Below are positions 19,063-28,341 of a DNA stretch of 64,000 nt, one piece after another. The position numbers and the translations under genes were made by a program. The stretch is from JBNJFY01 sp051747265. Its GTDB lineage: Bacteria > Bacteroidota > Rhodothermia > Balneolales > Balneolaceae. Where the stretch lies: positions 310,001-374,000 of the forward strand of contig JBNJFY010000004.1 of NCBI GenBank assembly GCA_051747265.1. The letters are read 5' to 3'. A model generated the notes under the pieces. That model saw only the letters and a program-made list of their open reading frames with translations. It had not been told where the DNA came from and did not search any database. Each line of letters starts with the position of its first letter. Positions within the stretch are counted from its first letter, which is position 1.

Positions 19063-19097
19063 AAGCGGTATCTCGAAAGGGGTACCGCTTTTTTTAT
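19063..19097 (+). terminator. Intrinsic terminator of nrdJ
   Basis: The arms AAGCGGTA (19063-19070) and TACCGCTT (19083-19090) are followed by a run of T, 25 bp after the nrdJ stop. Confidence 0.85.
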
Positions 19098-19169
19098 GCG
19101 TGAAATCCGTTACATTATTGGGGCACAACATTAGTTTAAGGTTAAACCATTGTAATCGAGAGTTTCTCT

Positions 19170-19883
19170 ATGCGCATTCTCTACATCTTTCCCCACCCTG
19201 ATGATGAATCATTCGGTCCGGCTCCCGCTATTTCTTATCAACAGCGACAGGGACACGAAATTCATTTATTAACGCTTACCAAGGGCGAGGCCACCAAGCA
19301 GCGTCATCGATTGGGGGTGAGTAAAGAGGAGATGGGAGAGATCCGGTATAATGAAATGAAAGCGGTGGCTGAGGTACTGGATTTGGACGATTTAACCGTG
19401 TGGGACTTTCCGGATGATGACTTAAAGGAGCTGGATCCACGATCGCTGGAAAACGCTATTCATGATCATATAAAAGAGATAGCCCCTGATATTTTGGTCA
19501 CCTACGCTGTTCATGGCATTAGTGGATTTTTCGACCACTTGGTTACGCACGCTGTAGTCAAGCGGTTGTATTGTGATTTACGCGATCAAAACCTAGCCTA
19601 TGCGCCACGGCGGTTAGCGTTATTTACTTTATCCGATGATAATGTAGAGGGAAAGTTCAATCTAAAAAGTTCACATCCCGACGACATAGATGTTGCCTTG
19701 AATGTGGAAGAGGTCGATATGGAACGCTTTCACAAGGCGTTGGACTGTTACGAGACGTATCAACAGGTAATTGAGGATAGTGGGGTGCGGAAACAGGTGA
19801 CTTCAACGGTGTATTTTGAATTATTTGACGAAAATTTCAATCCATATTTATCGGACATTACGGAACAAATACCTGATCAATAA
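19170..19883 (+). CDS. PIG-L/LmbE-family deacetylase
   Basis: A 237-residue zinc-dependent N-acetyl-sugar deacetylase of the PIG-L superfamily. The metal-binding motif PHPDDESFG is at residues 8-16, and the second His cluster reads HGISGFFDHLVTH. Members deacetylate N-acetylglucosaminyl conjugates, including the BshB step of bacillithiol synthesis; other members act on antibiotics or lipids. No bshA or bshC lies nearby, so the pathway is open. It is transcribed alone after the nrdJ terminator and converges on crtY with only 2 bp between stops. Confidence 0.88.
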   Translation: MRILYIFPHPDDESFGPAPAISYQQRQGHEIHLLTLTKGEATKQRHRLGVSKEEMGEIRYNEMKAVAEVLDLDDLTVWDFPDDDLKELDPRSLENAIHDHIKEIAPDILVTYAVHGISGFFDHLVTHAVVKRLYCDLRDQNLAYAPRRLALFTLSDDNVEGKFNLKSSHPDDIDVALNVEEVDMERFHKALDCYETYQQVIEDSGVRKQVTSTVYFELFDENFNPYLSDITEQIPDQ

Positions 19884-19885
19884 AA

Positions 19886-21055
19886 CTAAAATGCCCCCTT
19901 GATAAGACGACTTAGGTTACTTTTAATACCATCGATAAAGGGGGGTAAAGGCATTTTAGCCATAATTTTTAGTTCTTCAGTAATGGAACTTTGTTCATCG
20001 AGAAACCGCAACACTCGTTGTATGGAATGTTTGGTAAACAAGCATTCAAAGACCTCCAAAGCACGATGTGGTTGTTGAGTGATCACATGGAGCAGCAGTA
20101 GGTCATAAATCCGGAAACGCATGGGGGATCCAAAATGATCTGGAAACGGCTCATTCTTAATGATGGCTTCTGCCAAATGTTTCGTTTGTCGTTGTATATT
20201 CAGGAAAGTATAACCGGTGCTAGCTTTGGTAAGCCCTCCCATTCCTCCCAAGTTGTAGATGCGTCGATGGGTATCAAACCAGGTTGGAATAAACCGATCC
20301 ATCATAGGTATTTTGCCCTGTTCCACCCGGTTTATGTCGTAGGTGGCTGGTTGAAGGTCGAACCGTGAAGACAGGTAGGACCGCAGACGCTGCTCATAGG
20401 ATGTGACCTGCCACGGTTCCGTTGAAAACACGGTATATTCTACCAATGCTCGTCGTTTGCTCCAGGGAAGCATGTAGGTAAACCCCACTTCCTGATTAAG
20501 CGAGGTATCGAAATCCATGAAATGGGGAAGGGAGACATCAAAAACATCGGTATTAGTTTCGATTTCCCAACCTAAAAAATGTTGCCAAACAGGATAGCGT
20601 GGGGAAGTGGTGTGAGGGGGGAGAAAGGCACTTTGCAGGACATAGGGTGCCTGATACGTTTGGTTACCCACCTGTACGCTTCCTTTGGTGCTTGTACTAA
20701 ATACAGTATCCGCCGGTTTCTTCAACACCGTAATATTATCTGATTGCTGGATTTGCTTCCACATGTTTTGGCCAAAATCCAAACCTCGAATACAACTGTA
20801 TTGATAGGGATCTAAGGAGAAAGTAAAATCTGAGCTGGGTAATCCAACCAATAGCTGATCCCAGCTGCGATGAATCAAAGAGGAGAGCGGTGGATCGGAT
20901 TGATGCCAGAAACACCAGGTTTTTTCCTTTATCTGTTCGGGCTCAGGTTCCAACAGCAAAATTGATAATGAGTGATCATATTGCCTCAGATAATGTAGTA
21001 GACTGTGACCGGAAGCACCGCCACCCACCACAATTAAATCAAAATGGTTTTGCAT
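19886..21055 (-). CDS. crtY: Lycopene beta-cyclase (CrtY family)
   Basis: A 389-residue FAD-dependent lycopene cyclase that would convert lycopene to beta-carotene at the membrane. The N-terminal Rossmann motif is LIVVGGGASGHSLL. The conserved KTWCFW block and the TYMLPWSKRRALVEYTVF block match the CrtY/CrtL group of Bacteroidota. A glycine pair near 270 (NLGGMGGLTKASTGYTF) fits the second FAD contact. The other carotenoid genes (crtB, crtI) are not in the window, so this is an unlinked pathway gene. Pigmentation of the organism (orange-pink) is inferred. Confidence 0.9.
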   Translation of the reverse strand: MQNHFDLIVVGGGASGHSLLHYLRQYDHSLSILLLEPEPEQIKEKTWCFWHQSDPPLSSLIHRSWDQLLVGLPSSDFTFSLDPYQYSCIRGLDFGQNMWKQIQQSDNITVLKKPADTVFSTSTKGSVQVGNQTYQAPYVLQSAFLPPHTTSPRYPVWQHFLGWEIETNTDVFDVSLPHFMDFDTSLNQEVGFTYMLPWSKRRALVEYTVFSTEPWQVTSYEQRLRSYLSSRFDLQPATYDINRVEQGKIPMMDRFIPTWFDTHRRIYNLGGMGGLTKASTGYTFLNIQRQTKHLAEAIIKNEPFPDHFGSPMRFRIYDLLLLHVITQQPHRALEVFECLFTKHSIQRVLRFLDEQSSITEELKIMAKMPLPPFIDGIKSNLSRLIKGAF

Positions 21056-21097
21056 TTAACTCCCCATTCCTTTTAACCCAAACATTAGCAATATCCC

Positions 21098-22018
21098 TCA
21101 ATAATTTTCCTTTTCGCGCAGAGGTAGTACACGTCTTGCCAAATGATCTCCATTATAGTTAGATATCGCAGCATACCAGTGATTTTTCCATTTCCAGGAT
21201 ACTACATGAGTTCCTTTTACATTCTCTACATAATAATCCCCATTGGTAACACAGGTCGAAACTGCATCGGGATTGCGATCTAGTGTGCCATTTTTTATCA
21301 ATTGCTGTTCATCGAAGACAAATAAATAAATATAGTTTTGACCGCTGGTTTCATATTCCAGCAAGGGGGTGATATAATCTGCAGTGATTTCCGATAAAAC
21401 TACCCCACAAAATTCAGCCCCCTCAATGTTTGGGATATGCACACTTAAATGGAGATTCTCCTCTAACCATCGCATCGCTCTTTGACGTTTGGTAGTAGCT
21501 AATGTGGGAGTGAGGGGTTTCCCAGCATTGGTGGAATAAAAGGAATAGGTCTGATAAGCTAGTGATGAATGGTCCGTACCTGGCCAGTTGAGTTTAGTTG
21601 AGTTTGAGTTCCATAATACCATAGCCCCGTAAAAAACAATCAACAGGATGGCGGCAGCCAAGCTTGTGTAGACCCAAGTCCGTTGATTAAAGTTTACAAT
21701 CGGAATGGGATGAATGGTTGCAGATTTTGTTTGTTGAGCTGGTCGCGCAGTTTGTCTGTGAGTCGTTCGCTCGGATTCAGTAGGGGAGTATAATTTATCT
21801 TGCACCCAGTTTTTTAATCGGGGCGGAGCAGCTGCACATTGATAATGAGACTGTAGGTATTTCTTTAATCTGCGCTCTTGTTCCAGTAGCTTTAGTATGG
21901 AGGGATCTTTTTGAGCATAGAATAAGAATGCTTCCTCTTCACGTTGGGAAGCTTCACCATCTACAATGGGAGTAATAAGCTCCACTGCTTCTTGTCTGTT
22001 GAGTGCTCTATACCCCAT
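21098..22018 (-). CDS. Anti-sigma-factor-like membrane protein
   Basis: A 306-residue single-pass membrane protein. The N-terminal ~65 residues (AVELITPIVDGEASQREEEAFLFY) look like the cytosolic helical anti-sigma domain, but I do not see the HxxxCxxC zinc motif. A proline/glutamine/threonine-rich linker leads to one transmembrane helix (VYTSLAAAILLIVFYGAMVLW, about 145-165). A periplasmic domain of ~140 residues has a SCC/GVVLSEI-like fold reminiscent of anti-sigma sensory ends. No sigma factor gene adjoins it, so if it is an anti-sigma factor its partner is elsewhere. Assignment is tentative. Confidence 0.55.
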   Translation of the reverse strand: MGYRALNRQEAVELITPIVDGEASQREEEAFLFYAQKDPSILKLLEQERRLKKYLQSHYQCAAAPPRLKNWVQDKLYSPTESERTTHRQTARPAQQTKSATIHPIPIVNFNQRTWVYTSLAAAILLIVFYGAMVLWNSNSTKLNWPGTDHSSLAYQTYSFYSTNAGKPLTPTLATTKRQRAMRWLEENLHLSVHIPNIEGAEFCGVVLSEITADYITPLLEYETSGQNYIYLFVFDEQQLIKNGTLDRNPDAVSTCVTNGDYYVENVKGTHVVSWKWKNHWYAAISNYNGDHLARRVLPLREKENY

Positions 22019-22190
22019 AATTCAAAGCACAAAAGATGCTATTAAGTGATCGGAATTAGAAGAACCTTTAATGGAATGAACTTTTATTGATACATTCTAA
22101 GACTTCAAACAAGGTGGTATACCAAAGTGTTCCTGATTAGCAAAGAATTTTTACTACAATAATCATTCGAAAGATTTCATAAAAGATTCA

Positions 22191-23078
22191 ATGGAGATAT
22201 ATCATCAACAACATTTTTCTCTGTTAGATGCGGCGATGGACGGACAGCTAGCTGTTGCGCAAAGACTTATCGATGAGGGAGAAGACATTGAGCAAAGAAG
22301 CTCTAATGGGACTACCGCTCTGTTGAACGCGGTTATGTATTCCCATGATGAAATTGTGAAATTGTTACTGGAGCATGGAGCCGAGGTAGATGTTCGTATA
22401 GTCCCTGAGCAGATTACCCCATTGATGGTTTCCTGTTCAAATGGGACCGATGATATTTCTAAGATACTCCTACGGGCAGGCGGAGATCCAAAGTTAGTTG
22501 ATCAGCACGGTAATACGGTGCTTCACTATGCCGCTTTTGCTACTTCATTATCACTGATCAAAAAAATATTCAATGCCGCTCCAGACCAATTAGACAGTGA
22601 CAATGATAAGGGGAATACCCCTGTTCTGATAGCAGCTCAGGAAGGACGTTTTGAGGTGGTGAAATGGTTTTTAAAACAACCGATTGAGATTGAGCGCGTG
22701 AATAAAGTCAACCAGAACCTGTTACTAGTTTTGGTCAAAAGTTCGATCCAGCCAGATCGGGAACTCGAGTCTATCTTCGATTTATTAGCTCCCTTGGTGA
22801 GTTTTAATAATCACCGGGCTTGGTTTGCCTCTTGTATGTTGGGACGAAAATATTGGGTCTCTCATATGATGAATTGGAAGCTAGATATCAATTTACAGGA
22901 CGAATATGGTAATTCTGGATTGCACTATGCTGTAGCTGGTCAACATTACGAAATAGTTACACTCCTACTTCAGAACGGTGCGGATCCTAATCTGCAATCT
23001 AATGAAAGCCAACGGCCTATAGACCTTGCTAATACAAGCATGGATCAAAAAATGGGAGAGTTGCTCAGTAATGGCTGA
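22191..23078 (+). CDS. Ankyrin-repeat protein
   Basis: A 295-residue protein made almost wholly of ankyrin repeats (about seven units; clear ones are GTTALLNAVMYSHDEIVKLLLEHGA near 40-64 and GNSGLHYAVAGQHYEIVTLLLQNGA near 240-265). There is no signal peptide or membrane segment, so it is probably cytosolic and binds a protein partner. The middle repeats are degenerate. It precedes a DUF481 outer-membrane gene by 25 bp and may be co-transcribed with it. No specific function can be given. Confidence 0.82.
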   Translation: MEIYHQQHFSLLDAAMDGQLAVAQRLIDEGEDIEQRSSNGTTALLNAVMYSHDEIVKLLLEHGAEVDVRIVPEQITPLMVSCSNGTDDISKILLRAGGDPKLVDQHGNTVLHYAAFATSLSLIKKIFNAAPDQLDSDNDKGNTPVLIAAQEGRFEVVKWFLKQPIEIERVNKVNQNLLLVLVKSSIQPDRELESIFDLLAPLVSFNNHRAWFASCMLGRKYWVSHMMNWKLDINLQDEYGNSGLHYAVAGQHYEIVTLLLQNGADPNLQSNESQRPIDLANTSMDQKMGELLSNG

Positions 23079-23103
23079 TTGGGAACTCCGGATTGATTTA
23101 CCC

Positions 23104-23880
23104 ATGCGATATTTGATATTGCTCATGGTATTGTTGGCCTTCAATGTTAGAGCGGTGAAGGCTCAACTTTTAAATGTTGAATCCCATCGGTTGCAGACCG
23201 ATACCACTTCTACATGGGATCTGCGAATGAAACTAGGTTTTGATGCGATTAAACAGAAAAATTCCGTATTCCGCGTGGCCGCTGGGGGGCAGATTGGCTA
23301 CCAGCAAAGCCGTTGGAATATGCTACTGCTTAATGACTTTCAATTTGTACGTGTGGAGGCGGACAACATTATCAGTTCGGGATACGCTCATCTGCGATTT
23401 GGGTATTGGTGGAATGCAAGGATAGCCGGTGAAACCTTTCACCAGCTGCAATACGATGCCGTACGAGGGTTAGATCAACGATGGTTAACCGGTGGCGGGC
23501 TACGCATTGCATTACTTTCTGATCCCAAGAAAAACCTTTACTTAGGGGTAGGCGCGATGTTTGAATCTGAATACTGGACGGTCCAAGATGAGGCAAGTCA
23601 AGACATTACCATAAAAAATCGGCTACTGAAATCTACCAATTACCTGAGTGGCAATTTGCAGGTTTCGGAGCAAGTCTCGGTAAACGTGGTAACGTATTAT
23701 CAAGCACGATTTAAGCAATTCTTTTCTCCTCGTTTGATTGGAGATGCGCGTCTAAATGTCAAATTGAATGAAACCATTCATTTGGCCATCAGTTGGGTTT
23801 CCACATACGATTATGCCCCAATCAGAGAAACCGAATCGTTCGTGTATTCCTTGAGTAATCTAGTTTCCATCAATTTGTGA
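23104..23880 (+). CDS. DUF481-family outer-membrane beta-barrel protein
   Basis: A 258-residue protein with a signal peptide (MRYLILLMVLLAFNVRAVKA). Alternating beta strands follow, typical of DUF481/YdiY salt-induced outer-membrane proteins, with the pattern HLRFGYWWN...FHQLQYD...LTGGGLRIAL. It ends in a hydrophobic strand after an NYLSGNLQVSEQVSVN block. ATG 23104 was chosen because it starts the signal peptide directly and clears the ankyrin gene; the open frame extends back to 23026. Its stop overlaps the 3' end of the convergent methyltransferase by 11 bp. Molecular role unknown. Confidence 0.72.
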   Translation: MRYLILLMVLLAFNVRAVKAQLLNVESHRLQTDTTSTWDLRMKLGFDAIKQKNSVFRVAAGGQIGYQQSRWNMLLLNDFQFVRVEADNIISSGYAHLRFGYWWNARIAGETFHQLQYDAVRGLDQRWLTGGGLRIALLSDPKKNLYLGVGAMFESEYWTVQDEASQDITIKNRLLKSTNYLSGNLQVSEQVSVNVVTYYQARFKQFFSPRLIGDARLNVKLNETIHLAISWVSTYDYAPIRETESFVYSLSNLVSINL

Positions 23881-24805
23881 TGTTGTCCAATTGCCACTGT
23901 CCCATATAGAATCCTTTTAAGCATTTCAGGGAAGGGATCATACTCTTCAACAGATGTTTCTCAATCGTTGAAGGACCGATCACTTGTCTTAATTGAAAAC
24001 CGGTCTGTTCAACTAAGTCTAAAAATTCTTGCTTGGTGTAATCAAAAAGTAGTTGCTCACCGACACTTTGTACACTTCGCTCGTAGATGTACCGGTGATA
24101 ATCAGATAATTCATTTAGGACGAAAAGAGTGGACCACAACTGGGTGGATAGTTGGGGTTTCGTCAATTCCCGAATTTCCCCCAATATTACCGAAACACGG
24201 TCGCGGGGAAGGTAATCCCACAACCCTTCAGCAACAAAAATGGAGTGGCGGCCCGGTTTAAACGAGGGATGAGCTACCAAGTGATCTTTTAATGATGCAC
24301 CGGGCGGACTTTTAATAAGATGAAGTTTAGACTCCGCAAAACCTAAGTTATTCAATAAGTTAGACTTGAACGAAATCATGGCCCTGGAATCTAGTGAAAA
24401 GGTGGTTATGCCCCGTTTTGAAGTATATAGCGGAGCATAGTCAAGACCACCGCCCAAGAAGATGAATTGTAATTGGGAGGTTGGGTGTTCTAAGGCATCT
24501 ATCCAATTCAAAGTGATTTTTTTACGTGCAATAATATGACCGAGATCACCCGATAGTCCTAGCTCATTAAGGGTTTTCAACAGCCATCGGATAGGTTTGT
24601 GCTGAACCAATGAGTGAAAATTGTGCAACGGAGCAGGTAACCGTTTCACTGCTTGGCCGGAATAATGAATCATATCTCTGGGAAAGCGCTTGGCGATATC
24701 CGGATATTGACTCAACCCCCAGAACTTGATCAGTATGAATAGGGCAGTAAGACTTAGATCATCCAGCTTGGTCGTAAAGTGACGATTAGAGGTACGCATT
24801 TTCAT
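23870..24805 (-). CDS. SAM-dependent methyltransferase, leucine carboxyl methyltransferase (LCMT/PPM1) family
   Basis: A 311-residue class I methyltransferase of the LCMT-like family (PF04072 group). The SAM-binding loop reads FIFLGGGLDYAPLYT, and the late conserved motif FVAEGLWDYLPRD corresponds to the family's FVAEGLLMYL. Bacterial members methylate carboxylates in O-methyltransfer steps of polyketide or other small-molecule metabolism; the substrate here is unknown. It is 7 bp downstream of a pseudouridine synthase gene on the same strand, which suggests co-transcription. Confidence 0.8.
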   Translation of the reverse strand: MKMRTSNRHFTTKLDDLSLTALFILIKFWGLSQYPDIAKRFPRDMIHYSGQAVKRLPAPLHNFHSLVQHKPIRWLLKTLNELGLSGDLGHIIARKKITLNWIDALEHPTSQLQFIFLGGGLDYAPLYTSKRGITTFSLDSRAMISFKSNLLNNLGFAESKLHLIKSPPGASLKDHLVAHPSFKPGRHSIFVAEGLWDYLPRDRVSVILGEIRELTKPQLSTQLWSTLFVLNELSDYHRYIYERSVQSVGEQLLFDYTKQEFLDLVEQTGFQLRQVIGPSTIEKHLLKSMIPSLKCLKGFYMGQWQLDNITN

Positions 24806-24812
24806 TAATTAA

Positions 24813-25508
24813 TCACTTTTCGATAATCCAGTTGAGTGTGGATTCTGGATAGGATTCAATAGATAAAAAATGGCCATGGGCAGGATGCTCGAACTCCAGC
24901 ATAACCGACCGCAAATGCAGGGGAAGGGAGTGGTGATCGGAGCCATACTTTACGTCACCGACAATGGGATGTCCGATATGCGCAAATTGCGCTCGTATTT
25001 GATGAGGTCTTCCGGTTTGCAAATGGACTTCTAGTAGCGAGTAAACGCCTTGATCCAAAGTTTGTGTATTTATCAATCGAAAACTAAGTACCGCTTTTTT
25101 ACTATCCGGATGGGAATCATCAAATACTAATGCTTTAACCGGGTTTGTAGTTTTTTTGATCCAATGTTGCAGTACCCCATTTTGTGGACACTGGCCATGA
25201 CATAGTGCCCAATAACTTTTCCTTATCCTATGCTCCTTAAATTGTTTGGCTAAATGCCGAGCTGCATCAGCTCGTTTCGCTAATACCATCAATCCAGAAA
25301 CCGGCCGATCTAGGCGGTGGAGTAAGTGTGATTTTTGGGCATGAGACTTAACGATTTCCGATACAGCGGGAGCCCCAGTGTGATCCGGTTGGGACAATAG
25401 GTCTGCAGGTTTATCCACAACGATTAGGTACTCGTCCTCAAAATATATGGGAAGGGCGGGCTTGGTTTGCGTATAGTCAACAATTTTAGAATTGGTACGT
25501 TGAGTCAT
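24813..25508 (-). CDS. RluA-family pseudouridine synthase
   Basis: A 231-residue RNA pseudouridine synthase. The catalytic motif HRLDRPVSGLMVLAK contains the essential Asp, and the later motifs RPHQIRAQFAHIGHPIVGD and LHLRSVML are in place. There is no N-terminal S4 domain, so it resembles TruC or short RluA/RluC-type enzymes acting on tRNA or 23S rRNA. It is the upstream gene of a pair with the methyltransferase. It is divergent from uvrC, with ~70 bp between start codons. Confidence 0.9.
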   Translation of the reverse strand: MTQRTNSKIVDYTQTKPALPIYFEDEYLIVVDKPADLLSQPDHTGAPAVSEIVKSHAQKSHLLHRLDRPVSGLMVLAKRADAARHLAKQFKEHRIRKSYWALCHGQCPQNGVLQHWIKKTTNPVKALVFDDSHPDSKKAVLSFRLINTQTLDQGVYSLLEVHLQTGRPHQIRAQFAHIGHPIVGDVKYGSDHHSLPLHLRSVMLEFEHPAHGHFLSIESYPESTLNWIIEK

Positions 25509-25579
25509 GGAATCCTATACTATGGTTGGTGCGCCAAGGTAGAAAAGATTTGTGAATTAAATTAGAAGACTTCTCTAGC

Positions 25580-27427
25580 GTGAGCAACGATTCGTCTACA
25601 GAAATAAGTATTGAGGAAAAGGTCAGTAACCTCCCCTCCAAACCGGGAGTATATATCTTTAAAGATAACCGGGATAACGCACTCTATGTGGGTAAGGCAA
25701 AGCGCTTGATCAATCGTGTGCGATCCTATTTTCAAGATTCCAGTACTCACGATGGCCGAATTCGAGTGATGGTGTCCAAGATTGATGATCTGGATATTAT
25801 GGTCACCGATTCGGAAGCGGAAGCCTTGATTCTGGAAAATAATATGATCAAGGAGCATCAGCCGCGGTACAACATTATGTACCGTGATGATAAAAGTTAT
25901 CCGTATATCTGCGTGACTAACGACGAGCGTCCAAGAGTCTTTCCCACTCGAACAGTGATTAAAGATGGAAGTAAATACTTTGGCCCTTATGATCATGTGG
26001 GGCATATGCGGCGGATGCTGGAGACCATTCGGGAAACCTTTGGCTTGTGCACCTGCGCTTGCTCTTCAAAAATGGTAGATCGCACCCGAGGCATGCCTAA
26101 GTGGCGGAGCTGTTTTGATGATTACATTAGCGAGTGTTCGGCCGATTGGGATCGTGATGTCTATAAATCGACCATGGAAAAGGTAACGCGCATGTTGAAT
26201 GGTCGAACGGACGATTTGATCCGGGAGCTCAAGGAAGAGATGCAGATCGCTTCGGAAGCCTTGGCATTCGAGGAGGCCGCCAAAATCCGAGATAGCATCA
26301 AGTCCATACAGCGCTATAGTAGGAAGATGAAGATTGTAGCCAACAAGAAAGTAGACCGCGATGTGTTCACTATTGCGGTGGATGATGACATATCTATGGC
26401 TTGTGGGGTACTTTTAAAAATCCGAGAAGGTAAAATGCTGGGCAAGTTTCATCGGTATATGAAAAATATTGATGGACTGAGGGAAGGCACCATGTTGCAA
26501 TCCTTTGTGGAAGATTACTACACCGGAAGTCACGCGGGGGCCATACCGGATGAGGTTTATGTCAGCCATGACTTGGTCAATGATGAGCCATTACTGGAAT
26601 ATCTCTGGCAGGAGCGAGGTAAGAAAGTACCCATCAAGACCCCCAAAATTGGCGAAAAAAAGCAGTTAATCCGGATGGCGCAATCCAATGCTAAATATTT
26701 GCTTGGTGAGCGTAAACTGGAAATTGAAAAAGCCAATCGGGATCGTATACCACACTCCGTACGAGAGCTTAAAGAGCATTTAAAGCTTTCCCGATTACCC
26801 CGACGCATCGAATGCTTTGATAATTCAAATCTTCAGGGGACGGATCCGGTCGCGTCTATGGTTTGTTTTGTAGATGCGCGTCCACGGAAAAGCGAATATA
26901 AACGATTTAACATCAAAACCGTTGAAGGGCCGGATGATTTCGCATCCATGAAAGAAGTGTTATCCCGTCGATACAAGCGTGTACAGGACGAGGGACTGCA
27001 TATACCTGACCTTATTGTAGTCGACGGTGGGAAAGGCCAATTATCGAGTGCAGTGGAGGCGCTAAAAGAAATCGGTTTTTACGGACAATGTGACATAATT
27101 GGATTGGCCAAGCGACTTGAAGAAGTATTTTTGCCCGGTCAAAGCGCACCAGTGATGATTCCCAAGACTTCATCTAGTTTGAAATTGTTGCAGCAAGTTA
27201 GAGACGAAGCACATCGTTTTGCCATCTCATTCCACCGACAGAAACGCTCCAAGCGTACCATTCAGACCGAATTAGAGCAAATCAAAGGAGTGGGACCGAA
27301 AACGGCAAAAAAATTGCTCAAGCAAATAGGGTCGGTAAAAAAAGTTCAAGCATGCAGCCAGGAAGAATTAGAAGCGGTAGTTGGTCCTGCCTTAGCAGAC
27401 AAGATTTTTAACTATTTTCAGGACTAA
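25580..27427 (+). CDS. uvrC: Excinuclease ABC subunit C
   Basis: A 615-residue UvrC, the dual-incision nuclease of nucleotide excision repair. Order of domains: GIY-YIG nuclease (PGVYIFKDNRDNALYVGKAK, residues ~20-100), a Cys-rich segment (CTCACSSK), the UVR/UvrB-binding motif near 215-250 (ELKEEMQIASEALAFEEAAK), an RNase H-like C-terminal nuclease (ECFDNSNLQGTDPVAS), and a C-terminal helix-hairpin-helix pair (KGVGPKTAKKLLKQIGS). The start is GTG 25580, which gives the standard length. It stands alone; no terminator was recognised after it. Confidence 0.96.
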   Translation: MSNDSSTEISIEEKVSNLPSKPGVYIFKDNRDNALYVGKAKRLINRVRSYFQDSSTHDGRIRVMVSKIDDLDIMVTDSEAEALILENNMIKEHQPRYNIMYRDDKSYPYICVTNDERPRVFPTRTVIKDGSKYFGPYDHVGHMRRMLETIRETFGLCTCACSSKMVDRTRGMPKWRSCFDDYISECSADWDRDVYKSTMEKVTRMLNGRTDDLIRELKEEMQIASEALAFEEAAKIRDSIKSIQRYSRKMKIVANKKVDRDVFTIAVDDDISMACGVLLKIREGKMLGKFHRYMKNIDGLREGTMLQSFVEDYYTGSHAGAIPDEVYVSHDLVNDEPLLEYLWQERGKKVPIKTPKIGEKKQLIRMAQSNAKYLLGERKLEIEKANRDRIPHSVRELKEHLKLSRLPRRIECFDNSNLQGTDPVASMVCFVDARPRKSEYKRFNIKTVEGPDDFASMKEVLSRRYKRVQDEGLHIPDLIVVDGGKGQLSSAVEALKEIGFYGQCDIIGLAKRLEEVFLPGQSAPVMIPKTSSSLKLLQQVRDEAHRFAISFHRQKRSKRTIQTELEQIKGVGPKTAKKLLKQIGSVKKVQACSQEELEAVVGPALADKIFNYFQD

Positions 27428-27696
27428 CATTAATATGTGGTTATATAGTGTGTCAAATGGGCATAGATTGTTTGTGAATGATCGAAAGAACTGCAACAAC
27501 GACACAAAAGCATCCGTATGGTGGGGTTGGCACGAAATTCTCACATATTCATGATGTCTACATAATTTAGAACTAATTTAAATTATAATCTTAAACCCGA
27601 ATGATTACTGCTACATCGGTTGTTAAGGATGATTGATGTATAAAGTGAAACCGATATCGCAATATTATAAAATTTTGAGCCGTTAGGTGGTCTATT

Positions 27697-28341
27697 ATGA
27701 TGCTCAAACAGTCTAAAAATATAAGTTCCAAGTATGAGCAGCTCAAAGATCGAGAGCTCGTCAAGATGTTTCAAAAACAAGGCGATGAGCAAGCGTTTCG
27801 AGAGCTGATGAATCGTCATCAGGCGAAAATCTATTCCTATATTTATAGCATGGTAACCAATCCTGAAATTGCTAATGATATTTTTCAGGAGACGTTCACC
27901 AAAGTTATTACCAAAATGGAAAGTACGTATAACGAGCAAGGCAAATGGATTGCCTGGGTTATGCGTATTGCTCATAACGCTACGATCGACTACATTCGTA
28001 AACAGAAACGATATGTGGACGTAAATGGCAGTTATGACGACGATTCTCGCACCGATTTCTATGATCGATTGCCGGATGAGGATCTCGTATCAGCTCAGGA
28101 ACAGATCGAGAAGGATGAGGCAAAATCCAGCTTGATGAAACACATTGCTGAGCTGCCTGAAGAACAACGCCAAGTAGTAATGCTACGTCATTACTATGAA
28201 ATGCCGTTTAAGGAGATAGCTGAACTTACAGATGTTTCTATAAACACGGCACTAGGACGCATGCGTTATGCGTTAATAAACTTGCGTAAGTTGTTCGACA
28301 AGGAAAAGCAGGAAGAAGCAAACTATGCTGAACGAGGATAA
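27697..28341 (+). CDS. ECF-type RNA polymerase sigma factor
   Basis: A 214-residue sigma-70 family extracytoplasmic-function sigma factor. Region 2 is at about 25-90 (DEQAFRELMNRHQAKIYSYI, NDIFQETFTKV), and the region 4 helix-turn-helix at about 150-200 (LPEEQRQVVMLRHYYEMPFK, then AELTDVSINTALGRMRYAL). The next gene overlaps its end by 17 bp and encodes a likely membrane anti-sigma factor, so the pair should be translationally coupled. The start is preceded by TTAGGTGG. The stimulus and regulon are not evident; the pair stands just upstream of parAB. Confidence 0.92.
   Translation: MMLKQSKNISSKYEQLKDRELVKMFQKQGDEQAFRELMNRHQAKIYSYIYSMVTNPEIANDIFQETFTKVITKMESTYNEQGKWIAWVMRIAHNATIDYIRKQKRYVDVNGSYDDDSRTDFYDRLPDEDLVSAQEQIEKDEAKSSLMKHIAELPEEQRQVVMLRHYYEMPFKEIAELTDVSINTALGRMRYALINLRKLFDKEKQEEANYAERG

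Noticed and set aside
25411..25419. Perfect DnaA box inside the pseudouridine synthase gene
   Set aside because: A single isolated site in coding sequence with no AT-rich partner; likely chance.
27428..27696. Small gene or tRNA in the gap between uvrC and the sigma factor
   Set aside because: No cloverleaf, no start with credible coding bias; only an AT-rich leader is visible.
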